NCBI RefSeq assembly: GCF_004332155.1
Contig: NZ_SJDV01000001.1
Coordinates: 186,001-250,000 of the forward strand
DNA length: 64,000 nucleotides
From: Gramella sp. KN1008
GTDB lineage: Bacteria > Bacteroidota > Bacteroidia > Flavobacteriales > Flavobacteriaceae
Reading direction: 5' to 3'
The stretch's first letter is position 1; each line of letters begins with the position of its first letter. The notes under the pieces were generated by a model. It was not told the origin of the DNA. It was given only the letters and a program-made list of their open reading frames with translations, and searched no databases. The position numbers were made by a program, and so were the translations under genes. Below, piece by piece: positions 43,512 through 51,800 of the stretch.

Positions 43512-43543
43512 TTTTCCAGAGACCTGAACCTGCTTCAGCATTC
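43512..43543. repeat. REP-like palindrome remnant
   Basis: Read on the minus strand, CAGAATGCTGAAGCAGGTTCAGG is half of the GTCATGCTGAA-CAAGTTCAG palindrome group. It lies between the MutS-like and YdjM-like genes. Confidence 0.5.
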
Positions 43544-43546
43544 TGT

Positions 43547-45325
43547 TTATTCTTCCACGATCTTCATCTTTCTAAGCAAAAAGGAAGCATTCATATTTCT
43601 GCAAATTCCGTTTTTGAGATGGTAATCAAAATGAAGTTCATCGTTCACGATCTCAGCATCAAAATAGAAATTTTCAACCTGTTCCAGTTCATTGCTGATC
43701 TCACAAAGGCTCAGGTCGTGAGTAGCGATAATTCCGGTAGAATTGGTTCCAACCAGCCGCTGCACAAATTTCCTTGAACCAATGGCCTTATCAGTGCTGT
43801 TCGTCCCTTTCAGGATCTCGTCGAGGATGATGAAATAATTCTCTTTTTCGATCTTATCCACGATGAATTTCAGTCTCTTCAGTTCCGAAAAGAAGTAGGA
43901 TTCATCATCTCCCAGTGAATCACTGGTACGCATGCTGGTAATAAGCTTTATCGGGGAATAACTACAACTTTCGGCACGAACCGGCAAACCGATATTAGAC
44001 ATAACGATCTGTAAAGCCACGGTTCGTAAAAAGGTACTTTTCCCGGCCATATTTGCCCCTGTAATGATAAAGAACTGCTCCCCGTCTATTTCAAAATCAT
44101 TGTTCACTCTTTTCTTTGGATCGAGCAGCGGGTGGCCAAGATCTTTAGCTTTTATTCCCTGCTTTTCAGGAAGTATCTCCGGAAAATGATAATGCGCATG
44201 GTTAAAGGCAAAATTCCCCAGGCTGTTATAGGCATCGGTTCTTTCAACCGCTTCAAACCAGTGTTCCACGGCCTCATGATGATGTTCTATCCATTTTTCG
44301 AGTCGGTAGCATTGTCTCAGGTCCCACAGAAAAAATCCGTTCGCGAAGATGCCGAAAAGGAAATTATTTCGCTGGTCCAGGGCGTCAATCGCTTTGGAGA
44401 ATTCCCTGAGTATGACAGAGGCCTTTTTCGATTCAGATTTAATGGAGTTCTTCAACTTTTTCATCAATTCCGATTCAAATTCTTCAGTCTCAATAAATGC
44501 TAAAAGCTGGTGATATTGCTGAAAAGTATCCTGCACCTTGCTGACGTTAGAAGAAAGATTATTTATCCTTTTCAGGAAAAATCCGGTGATCATAACGCCT
44601 ATTACAAACCACAGTAAGACCTGTGAAGCGCCAATCTGCCCTAAATAATATGCAAGAAAAACGCCAACCGACAGGACCGAAAAGACCGCCGGGAACCACT
44701 TCATATATTTGGGTACAAAGCTTTGATAATTCCTTATCCATTTAAGGATAGTCAGGGAATCGGTTTCTGTCTTCACCAGTTTTGCCGTCGCACTGTATTG
44801 CTGTCTCCAGTCGGCTTTTGAAGCGAGCTCTTTTACCGCTTCCTGTTTGCGAACGATGCGGTCTGTCTTATTGGCCAGCAGTATCTTTGCAAGTCTTGCT
44901 TTCCCTTCCTGTAAAGCGGTTCTGTTGAGGTACTGGAAAAAGGATTTCCTGCCAAACAGATCTATATCCCTGCTAAATTCATGGCCTTCCACATCGAACT
45001 CTTTTCCATCCGGAAGCTTTGAAAAATCACCTGTTTCAAGAATGATGAGTTCCTGTTCGTTCAGATATATTAAAGCCCTTACTTTCTCTCTTTCCTTTTT
45101 AAGATCGGTATGTCTGGAAATCAAAAAAAGGAAGATCGCTATTAAAGCGATAGCGGCAGGGATCAGAATGGTGGCATTTCCAAAGAAAAAATAGGCCGAA
45201 AAACAGATCGTTAGGAAAACAATTAATCTAAGAGTACTGGAAAATATCAGTTTTTTATTCAGCTGCTTTTCAGCTGTAATATATTTTGATTTCCGGTTTT
45301 TATAAAATTCAGTGGGATTGGTCAT
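43547..45325 (-). CDS. Membrane-anchored MutS-family ATPase
   Basis: A 592-residue protein. Hydrophobic segments lie near 28-45 and 49-68, and a further pair near 205-250. The C-terminal MutS domain V has Walker A TGANMAGKSTFLRT near 421-434, MRTSDSLGDDESYFFSELKR, and Walker B YFIILDEILKGTNSTD, then ATHD. The mismatch-recognition domain of true MutS is absent. This is the flavobacterial short MutS-like type; its role in DNA metabolism is not established. The stop of the upstream MmcQ-like gene overlaps its start by one base (TAATG), so the two are coupled. Confidence 0.85.
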   Translation of the reverse strand: MTNPTEFYKNRKSKYITAEKQLNKKLIFSSTLRLIVFLTICFSAYFFFGNATILIPAAIALIAIFLFLISRHTDLKKEREKVRALIYLNEQELIILETGDFSKLPDGKEFDVEGHEFSRDIDLFGRKSFFQYLNRTALQEGKARLAKILLANKTDRIVRKQEAVKELASKADWRQQYSATAKLVKTETDSLTILKWIRNYQSFVPKYMKWFPAVFSVLSVGVFLAYYLGQIGASQVLLWFVIGVMITGFFLKRINNLSSNVSKVQDTFQQYHQLLAFIETEEFESELMKKLKNSIKSESKKASVILREFSKAIDALDQRNNFLFGIFANGFFLWDLRQCYRLEKWIEHHHEAVEHWFEAVERTDAYNSLGNFAFNHAHYHFPEILPEKQGIKAKDLGHPLLDPKKRVNNDFEIDGEQFFIITGANMAGKSTFLRTVALQIVMSNIGLPVRAESCSYSPIKLITSMRTSDSLGDDESYFFSELKRLKFIVDKIEKENYFIILDEILKGTNSTDKAIGSRKFVQRLVGTNSTGIIATHDLSLCEISNELEQVENFYFDAEIVNDELHFDYHLKNGICRNMNASFLLRKMKIVEE

Positions 45326-45684
45326 TAGAGGTCTTCTAGTTCTTTTTTAAGTTTTTTGGTCAGACTTTCCACGATCAGGTCATAGGAATGGTCTATCAGT
45401 TCAAAAACAAGTTTTGGGTCCAGGCGGTGATCGAGGATGAGGGTGTTCCAGAGCTGTTTGTTCATGTGATAACCGGGAAGGATGGCGCCGTCATATTCTT
45501 CCCGAAGCTCTATGGCACGTTCCGGATCACACTTTAAATTTACTCTTAACGGGACTTCATCAAGGGAAACTAAGGCGAACATCTTTCCCATCACTTTGAA
45601 CACGAGTACATCAGGCCCGAAAGGAAGACCTTCGGTCACGCCTTTCTTATCCAAACAATAATCTCTGATACTGTCAATGTTCAT
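45325..45684 (-). CDS. MmcQ/YjbR-family protein
   Basis: A 119-residue protein with the MmcQ/YjbR pattern: IRDYCLDKKGVTEGLPFGPDVLVFKVMGKMFAL, VNLKCDPERAIELRE, and GYHMNKQLWNTLIL. The family has a CyaY-like fold with proposed DNA binding. The gene is joined to the MutS-like gene by a one-base stop/start overlap. A short REP-like remnant (ATGCTGAACTATTTCAGC) lies about 55 bases upstream. Confidence 0.87.
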   Translation of the reverse strand: MNIDSIRDYCLDKKGVTEGLPFGPDVLVFKVMGKMFALVSLDEVPLRVNLKCDPERAIELREEYDGAILPGYHMNKQLWNTLILDHRLDPKLVFELIDHSYDLIVESLTKKLKKELEDL

Positions 45685-45761
45685 TTTTTCGATTTAATAG
45701 CCTGGGAAACGGGTTTGCTTAAAATTGAATAATATTCCATCATGCTGAACTATTTCAGCAA

Positions 45762-46388
45762 CTAATTATTAGTAGGATCGTCAATCTTTCTGTAATTTTT
45801 TTCCTCTATGGTCAGGGCAGTATAATCCAGTTTCCAGCCTATGGTCTCCACGATCTTTTCCATCAGAATAATGGTATCCAAAGCCTCTTTTCTTGCCTGG
45901 TCCATGAGTCCGCTTTGAGGGATCTTCTCTACAATATAGTTCTTTGCGTCCCGATTGATGTCTGTAAGGTCTGAAGTAGTAAAAGGATTGGCCCAGCCTT
46001 CCCGTTTATCGTAGTATTTAAAATCGGTTTCCACCGTTAAAAGTTCCGGCTGCGGGAAATTGGTAAGAATGATCTTCTTCTGCTGATTGTCACTATCCAT
46101 TTTTATCTTACTTAGATCAAAGCCAACATGGGCCTTGGCATTCACCAGTACGATCGCTTTTTTCTTTCCGAGGAAAAGACTCAGGTATTTTTCTTTCATA
46201 TTCTCATAATGGTAGATCTCTGAAAAGTCACCTTCAACAGTGATGAACTTACAAACACTTTTGATCTTGTCCATTAGAACAACCGACTGCTCGCTGGTCT
46301 TCATTCTTGAGCGCTCCTTGTTGAAACGTGCAAAGATGAAAAATGCCACCACGGCACCAACTGCCAGTCCTATAAACAATAACTCCAT
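45762..46388 (-). CDS. DUF4230-family protein
   Basis: A 208-residue protein with an N-terminal membrane anchor (LLFIGLAVGAVVAFFIFA). The DUF4230 domain covers most of the rest: VEGDFSEIYHYE, KAIVLVNAKAHVGFDLSKI, LTNFPQPELLTVETDFKYYD, and a C-terminal helix ending in RKIDD. The function is unknown. It begins 1 base after the DUF4260 gene ends. Confidence 0.86.
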   Translation of the reverse strand: MELLFIGLAVGAVVAFFIFARFNKERSRMKTSEQSVVLMDKIKSVCKFITVEGDFSEIYHYENMKEKYLSLFLGKKKAIVLVNAKAHVGFDLSKIKMDSDNQQKKIILTNFPQPELLTVETDFKYYDKREGWANPFTTSDLTDINRDAKNYIVEKIPQSGLMDQARKEALDTIILMEKIVETIGWKLDYTALTIEEKNYRKIDDPTNN

Positions 46389-46389
46389 A

Positions 46390-46740
46390 TTATTTTCCTA
46401 TTTCTCCCAGATGGGTAAATTTAAAGCCTTTTTCATATTTAAGGCCATATCCAAGTATCCTGTCAAAACTTGAATGTGCTAACAGGATCACTGCCGCAAG
46501 TTGCAGGGCTTCTATTTTGAATAAGATACCCAGAATTCCCAGGACTATTGCAATTCCCTTATGATGAAAAATATTATAGCCGGCCGCTCCAAGTTTATTA
46601 TTAATGAGATACCCAAACATCCCAATATCGGGAACAAAGAACAATCCTGCAAACCACCACCAGCTATAGCCAAGTAAACTAAATGCCCAGACTCCCAGTA
46701 ATAGCATGGCAAGTTCTTCCAGTTTCAGAATGAATTTCAT
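46390..46740 (-). CDS. DUF4260-family membrane protein
   Basis: A 116-residue protein with four hydrophobic segments. Family blocks are LEELAMLLLGVWAF, FFVPDIGMFGYL, YNIFHHKGIAIVLG and LLAHSSFDRILGYGLKY. The conserved polar residues sit within membrane segments. The function is unknown. Its ATG overlaps the stop of the cyclase gene by one base (TAATG), so the two are translationally coupled. Confidence 0.88.
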   Translation of the reverse strand: MKFILKLEELAMLLLGVWAFSLLGYSWWWFAGLFFVPDIGMFGYLINNKLGAAGYNIFHHKGIAIVLGILGILFKIEALQLAAVILLAHSSFDRILGYGLKYEKGFKFTHLGEIGK

Positions 46741-47489
46741 TATTTCAGAATTTTATAAAGTACCGGCTTGCAGGGAGCCGCATCGTTTTCAAAAGAAGCT
46801 GGCTGAAGATTCAAAAAATAATCTCCATCCTCTATTTTATTCGGAACATAGATCAGTTCTGTGATCGTGGCATCGAAACGGGTTTTTTTCGGATAGTTCC
46901 AGAAAGCTTTATGGGCCAGTAGCTTACCGTCATCCTTTTCCTTATCCACCGAGGGCTGATCTATAAGCAGGTGTTTTATTCCATTTTCCCGAAGGAAGAT
47001 CGCGGCATCCTCTTCCAGATAAGGCCAGTTGGAATGGCTATGATGTTTTGAGATCTTGCCTATGTAGTTCGGGATACATCGAATCACCAGGGCTTCAGCT
47101 TGCAGGCTATCCAGTTTCTTAACCAGCATTGATCTGGTAATAACCTGGTCTTCTCCTTTTTTCTGAGGCTCAACAGAAATAAGTTTTGCCTTAAAAAAGA
47201 AGGTCTTTAAATGTTGCTGAATGCTGTGAAACTCACTTGTAATATGACCCACACATTCGGTATGTGTGGCGTGAGCATGCGGATTAAACCAGATATTGTT
47301 GAAATTAACCGAAGAGCCCTTGCTTACTTTTCCAACAAAATTAGCATCGTGTACAGGAGTGATCTCGGGATGCTTCAGGTACCAGGCCATGGGATTCTTA
47401 TCATCTCCCCGAAGACTTATGGAAATATCCAGCGGCTGGGAAAAATCTATTTCATAGGAATTACCATTATGGCTGATAGTAGCAAGCAT
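46740..47489 (-). CDS. Cyclase-family protein (kynurenine formamidase-like fold)
   Basis: A 249-residue cytosolic protein. The metal motif is altered: HxGTHxDxPxH of kynurenine formamidases appears as NPHAHATHTECVGHI near 70-84. IRCIPNYIGKISKHHSHSNWPYL and GIKHLLIDQPSVDKEKDDG match the later family blocks. Members hydrolyse amide or ester bonds with a zinc or manganese centre; the substrate here is unknown. It heads the cyclase-DUF4260-DUF4230 group. Confidence 0.83.
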   Translation of the reverse strand: MLATISHNGNSYEIDFSQPLDISISLRGDDKNPMAWYLKHPEITPVHDANFVGKVSKGSSVNFNNIWFNPHAHATHTECVGHITSEFHSIQQHLKTFFFKAKLISVEPQKKGEDQVITRSMLVKKLDSLQAEALVIRCIPNYIGKISKHHSHSNWPYLEEDAAIFLRENGIKHLLIDQPSVDKEKDDGKLLAHKAFWNYPKKTRFDATITELIYVPNKIEDGDYFLNLQPASFENDAAPCKPVLYKILK

Positions 47490-47585
47490 TTAATTTAGAT
47501 TGGTCAACACAAATTTATGATTGTTAGTTGATAAATAATAATCCTATTTCAGGAATAATGTTTCTTAATTGCTACGAAGAGCACA

Positions 47586-48713
47586 TTAATTTATATAAAA
47601 CAATTCGGAAGCTATCCCGTCGCTAAGAAATTTGCCTTTCTGGGTAATATGAAAACTTCCCATAACATTTTTCATGAGCCCATTTTGCAGGAATTCTGAG
47701 GTGTATGTCAGGAAATGTTCGGCGTATTTTTGACCGAAATTATCTTCGATGTCTTTAAGATTAACCCCAAACTTTGTGCGGAGCCGCGTCATTACAAATT
47801 CGTTATATTTATCAGTGGTGGTAAGCTCTTCGGTCTCCTGGGGGATCTGATCTTTTTCAAGGGATTTTATATAAAGACTGTTATTGCTGATATTCCATTT
47901 CCTGGAACTCCCATCAAAGGAGTGTGCTGAAGGTCCTATTCCGAGGTAAGGTTTTCCCATCCAGTAGGCCATATTGTTTCGGGAATGATAACCAGATTTT
48001 CCGAAATTAGAGAATTCATAATGTTCAAAACCATTTGAAGTAAGGGTACTTACAAGGATCTCAAATTGCTGGCGGTACTGCTCATCATCCACCGCCTTTA
48101 TTTTGCCTTTCTCTATAAATTTTTCCAGCGCTGTTTTGGGCTCAACGGTTAGTGCATAGCTTGAAACATGGGGGATATCCAGCTCCAGGGTTTTCTGAAG
48201 GTTTTGTTTCCATTGTTCGTTGCTTTGGCCCGGGATGCCATAAATGAGGTCAATGGAGATATTTTCGAAATATTTCTTTGCAAGTTTTAAAGAACCAAGG
48301 GCTTCTTCAGAATTATGGGCACGATTCATAAGTCGCAGATCTTCCTCAAAGAAAGATTGAACGCCTATGCTCAGCCTGTTGACCGGTGACTGGCTCAGTA
48401 TTTTCAGGTTCTCTTCAGAAAGATCATCGGGATTGGCTTCCAGCGTGATCTCAGGATTTTCTGAAACTTCAAAATTCTGATAAATCGTATCGAAGAGGCT
48501 CCCCAGTTCCTCCTCAGATAACAAGGAAGGAGTTCCTCCCCCAAAATAGATAGTCTGGATCTCTGCGGAATTCAGTTCATTTTTCCTCAATACAAGTTCA
48601 CGACATAACATATCTACCAGCTGTGACTTTTTCTTTACCGAAGTTGAAAAATGAAAATCACAGTAGTGGCAGGCCTGTTTGCAAAAAGGGATATGTATAT
48701 AAATTCCAGACAT
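47586..48713 (-). CDS. hemW: Radical SAM heme chaperone HemW
   Basis: A 375-residue protein starting MSGIYIHIPFCKQACHYC. The CxxxCxxC cluster (Cys11, Cys15, Cys18) binds the 4Fe-4S centre. Later HemW blocks are YFGGGTPSLL, TLEANPDD, RLSIGVQSF, DLIYGIPGQ and HYEFSNFGKSGYHSRNN. The extra Cys of CDF after the cluster, seen in HemN coproporphyrinogen dehydrogenases, is absent here (the residue after YC-D is F), as expected for HemW. The frame extends 9 codons upstream to another ATG, but the HemW start consensus favours 48713. It is downstream of ruvC. Confidence 0.9.
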   Translation of the reverse strand: MSGIYIHIPFCKQACHYCDFHFSTSVKKKSQLVDMLCRELVLRKNELNSAEIQTIYFGGGTPSLLSEEELGSLFDTIYQNFEVSENPEITLEANPDDLSEENLKILSQSPVNRLSIGVQSFFEEDLRLMNRAHNSEEALGSLKLAKKYFENISIDLIYGIPGQSNEQWKQNLQKTLELDIPHVSSYALTVEPKTALEKFIEKGKIKAVDDEQYRQQFEILVSTLTSNGFEHYEFSNFGKSGYHSRNNMAYWMGKPYLGIGPSAHSFDGSSRKWNISNNSLYIKSLEKDQIPQETEELTTTDKYNEFVMTRLRTKFGVNLKDIEDNFGQKYAEHFLTYTSEFLQNGLMKNVMGSFHITQKGKFLSDGIASELFYIN

Positions 48714-48777
48714 TAATTTGAAGATTTGAAAATTATTCAATTTGAAAATCTAATTCTCAAATTTTCATATTAGCTAA

Positions 48778-49356
48778 TTATTTTAATCGTTTCGGGTTCT
48801 GTTTAACGAAGGCGTCCCAGCCGGTGTAGCTTTTTCCAATATCGGGTTTCCCGGAATTGTAGAAATGACATACCGCTGCGGCGAGGCCGTCGGTGGCATC
48901 CAGGTTCTTGGGGAGCTTGCCAATTTTCAACTGGCTCTGTAACATCTTTGCTACCTGTTCCTTGCTGGCGCTTCCGTTTCCGGTAATGGCCATTTTGATC
49001 TTTTTCGGGAGGTATTCGGTGATCGGGATCTGCCGTGAAAGTCCGGCCGCCATCGCCACCCCCTGGGCTCTCCCAAGTTTAAGCATAGACTGCACATTCT
49101 TTCCGAAGAAAGGTGCTTCGATCGCGATCTCATCAGGATGATAATTATCGATCAGTTCGATGGTTCGCTCAAATATCAGTTTCAGTTTTACGTAGTGATC
49201 TTTGTATTTGGTCAATTGAAGTTCATTCATCTGGATAAAGCTCATCTTTTTATTTTCCACCTTGATGAGGCCAAACCCCATGATCGTGGTCCCGGGATCG
49301 ATACCAAGAATGATCTTTTCGCTTTTCAAATCTGATTTTTTCAAAGACTTACTCAC
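48778..49356 (-). CDS. ruvC: Holliday-junction resolvase RuvC
   Basis: A 192-residue protein. Catalytic acids are in LGIDPGTT (Asp20), AIEAPFFGKN (Glu near 81), and DATDGLAAAVCH near 155-166. GNGSASKEQVAKML is the DNA-contacting helix. RuvC resolves four-way junctions with RuvAB during recombination repair. The start appears to be a GTG at 49356, as no ATG lies in frame before the first active-site Asp. It is divergent from the glycosyltransferase gene. Confidence 0.93.
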   Translation of the reverse strand: MSKSLKKSDLKSEKIILGIDPGTTIMGFGLIKVENKKMSFIQMNELQLTKYKDHYVKLKLIFERTIELIDNYHPDEIAIEAPFFGKNVQSMLKLGRAQGVAMAAGLSRQIPITEYLPKKIKMAITGNGSASKEQVAKMLQSQLKIGKLPKNLDATDGLAAAVCHFYNSGKPDIGKSYTGWDAFVKQNPKRLK

Positions 49357-49425
49357 TAAATTTAACTAATTTGGGACTTCACAAAGCTACATAATTCTGC
49401 TTTGGCAGCATCAAACTAAGCGGTC

Positions 49426-50568
49426 ATGCTTTTAGTTATTTTACTCGTACTGGTTACTGCCTGCTATCTGGGATTGATAGCCGCACTGATCTATGGCTGG
49501 AAAAGGCTGCCATATTTCAGTCTTCATAAGACAAATGCTGAAACAGGATTTTCCATTATAATTCCCTACAGGAATGAAGCCGGGAACCTTCCGGCACTCT
49601 TTAAATCCTTATCAGGTCTGCATTACCCTCTTGAGAAATTTGAGATCATACTGGTAAATGACCAATCTCTTGATACTTCAAAAACTCTGTGCGAAGATTT
49701 TCAAAAAAGCTTTCCTGAAATGAAGATCAGATTGTTGGAGAATATTCGAAGATCAGTTTCGCCGAAGAAGGACGCTGTACAGACTGGCATTGATGAGTCA
49801 GCGTTTGATTTTATTGCGACTACAGATGCAGATTGTATAATTCCGGTTAACTGGCTTAGAGCTTTTGATCAGGAGATATCCGAAAATGGATCCAAACTAA
49901 TAGCGGGACCGGTAGCTTTTATGCAGAATGCAGGCTTTAAAAAACCTCTTTTTCAGAAATTCGAGGAGATGGATTTTATGAGTCTGCAGTCGACAACCAT
50001 TGGCAGCTTTGGAATCGAAAAACCTTTTATGTGCAATGCAGCGAATCTCTGCTACGAAAAACAGGTCTTTGTTGATCATGCCGGTTTTTCTGAAAATGAG
50101 AATATTGCCAGTGGAGATGATGTGTTCCTGCTTCAGAGTTTGAGAAAAAAGGGGGTAAAAGTGTCATTCCTTAAATCTGAAAGGCTGATTGTGTATACTG
50201 GATTTCAGGAAACACTGGGCTCACTGATCAGTCAGAGAATTCGATGGGCAGCCAAAGCCTCTGCCTATAAAAGCTATTTTGGAAAGTTTAGCGGAGTGAC
50301 TGTTTTCTTAATGAATCTTTTTTTGATCATGTATGCCGGTCTCGCTTTATTTGATCTGGTATCCTATCAATATGTGATGCTTGCCTTTTTATTGAAGTTC
50401 AATTCCGATTTTATTCTGATCTATAAAGCTGCCAAATTCTTTGACAGGGAAAGCCTGATGCGAAGTTATTTCTGGTGCAGTATTGTTTATCCTTTCTTTT
50501 CGGTCTATGTGGCCGGACTTTCGTTTTTTAGTGGTTATGAATGGAAAGGTAGAAAGTTCAGGAAGTAA
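49426..50568 (+). CDS. Membrane-associated family 2 glycosyltransferase
   Basis: A 380-residue protein. An N-terminal membrane segment (3-22) precedes the GT-A domain: FSIIIPYRNEAGNLPAL near 44-60, IILVNDQSLD near 81-90, FIATTDADC near 129-137 (the DxD-type metal site), and QRIRWAAKA near 274-282 (QxxRW-like). Two to three membrane segments close the C-terminus. Such enzymes make polysaccharide or glycolipid at the inner membrane. No other sugar genes are adjacent. Confidence 0.87.
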   Translation: MLLVILLVLVTACYLGLIAALIYGWKRLPYFSLHKTNAETGFSIIIPYRNEAGNLPALFKSLSGLHYPLEKFEIILVNDQSLDTSKTLCEDFQKSFPEMKIRLLENIRRSVSPKKDAVQTGIDESAFDFIATTDADCIIPVNWLRAFDQEISENGSKLIAGPVAFMQNAGFKKPLFQKFEEMDFMSLQSTTIGSFGIEKPFMCNAANLCYEKQVFVDHAGFSENENIASGDDVFLLQSLRKKGVKVSFLKSERLIVYTGFQETLGSLISQRIRWAAKASAYKSYFGKFSGVTVFLMNLFLIMYAGLALFDLVSYQYVMLAFLLKFNSDFILIYKAAKFFDRESLMRSYFWCSIVYPFFSVYVAGLSFFSGYEWKGRKFRK

Positions 50569-50604
50569 TTGGTAATTGACAATGTATAATTAATACAATT
50601 GAAT

Positions 50605-50898
50605 ATGAATTATTACATACTATTTTACGAACTAACAGAGAACTATCTTCAGGAAAGAGGACAGTATCGTGCAGAACATCTGGGACTAGCCAAAGAAGCA
50701 GCTGAGAAAGGAGAGCTGGTTTTGGGAGGCGCCTTGGACAATCCTGCAGATGAAGCGGTTCTTGTCTTTCGGGGAGTGGATGAAAGTGTTGCGAGTAATT
50801 TTGCGGAAAATGATCCTTATGTGAAAAACGGACTGATCAAGGAATGGAAAGTAAGGAAATGGAATGCGGTTGTGGGGAGTAAGTTTGAAAATTATTGA
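50605..50898 (+). CDS. YciI-family protein
   Basis: A 97-residue protein with a ferredoxin-like YciI domain: MNYYILFYEL, RAEHLGLAKEAAEKGELVLGGAL, and the C-terminal DPYVKNGLIKEWKVRKW with the conserved His-Asp pair positions. The function is unknown. I take the ATG at 50605 rather than the TTG six bases upstream. Confidence 0.87.
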   Translation: MNYYILFYELTENYLQERGQYRAEHLGLAKEAAEKGELVLGGALDNPADEAVLVFRGVDESVASNFAENDPYVKNGLIKEWKVRKWNAVVGSKFENY

Positions 50899-50919
50899 AA
50901 CCGGATCTTCATTTTTAAA

Positions 50920-51225
50920 GATTCCTCAACTCTGCTCGGATTGACAGTCTTGAGCAAAGCATGAAGATTTCTAAACTACGTCATGCTGAACTTGTTTCAG
51001 TACTTATTGTAGACCCTGAATCAATTCCGATAGCCATCGAGAAAAGCAGTCTCTTTGCCCGGAATAACCTCTGGAAGAAACCTTTGATCCGGTTTGACAT
51101 AGGGGTCATTTCGGGCAGTGGGAGAAATCTGTGTGAAATGGAATTCTCAGGTCTATACCCTCCTTCGGAATAAACTCTCGACTGAGCCAGTGCCGAGCGC
51201 AGCCGAAGTACTCGAGGTGACATTG
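50920..51225. repeat. REP-like palindrome cluster
   Basis: Fills most of a 371-base gap. It contains GTCATGCTGAACTTGTTTCA near 50980, GGGTCATTTCGGGCAGTGGG near 51102, and CCGAGCGCAGCCGAAGTACTCGAGGTGACA near 51192, all members of the same palindrome group as the 41250-41522 cluster. No coding frame in it is credible on either strand. Confidence 0.7.
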
Positions 51226-51269
51226 GAAATCGTACTTCTAACTTCGTCCTTCTCAGTTCTTACTTCGGT

Positions 51270-51743
51270 TTATTCCGCTTTGACCACCACCGGCATTTTA
51301 AAGACGGTGGAAACGGGGATTCCACGTTTGCTGGCAGGGTAGATCTTTGGAAGAGAGTCTATGCTCTGGTGTAGCCATTTTTCAATGTCTGGCAGCTGGT
51401 TGGTTACCGTGGTGTCTATTTTTACCGAATCAATCTGTGGCTTTCCCTCTTTAGTGATCTCAAGGTAAATAAAAAGAGTGTCGTTGATGCTTTCGGTCAC
51501 TACCGGTTGCTGACTCGCAAGAAAAGAATAGATTGTGCGGGCTATCTTGTTTTCAAAACAATTCTTGGCAGCTGCCAGTTCGGTCTGGTTCTTACATTCT
51601 TCAAATGCAGGGTATTCATCTACCTCTTTCCAGTTCAAGGAACGGCTTTCCTGCTCTAAAACCTCTTCTGAAGAGATCTTTTTAGTTTCAAAATTGCAGG
51701 AAGCGATGATAAGAATTAGTACAGGAAGTAAAGATTTTCTCAT
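51270..51743 (-). CDS. Lipoprotein with TonB-C-like domain
   Basis: A 157-residue protein with a lipoprotein signal (LLPVLILIIASC). The mature part resembles a stand-alone TonB C-terminal domain: YPAFEECKNQ with a second Cys (KNCFENKI) about 15 residues on, FIYLEITKEGKPQID, and a last strand ending GIPVSTVFKMPVVV. It lacks the membrane anchor and proline-rich linker, so it cannot be a full TonB. It ends the BlaI/M56 gene run. Two in-frame ATGs exist; the one at 51743 gives the clean signal. Confidence 0.7.
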   Translation of the reverse strand: MRKSLLPVLILIIASCNFETKKISSEEVLEQESRSLNWKEVDEYPAFEECKNQTELAAAKNCFENKIARTIYSFLASQQPVVTESINDTLFIYLEITKEGKPQIDSVKIDTTVTNQLPDIEKWLHQSIDSLPKIYPASKRGIPVSTVFKMPVVVKAE

Positions 51744-51800
51744 TGACAATCCGCTTACGGATTTCAAAAATAGTGAAATATAGCAGCTTAGGAAAAAATA

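Noticed and set aside
43494..43541. N-terminal extension of the YdjM-like gene
   Set aside because: The extra 16 codons lie in a REP-like remnant; family members start at MDSLSQIVLG.
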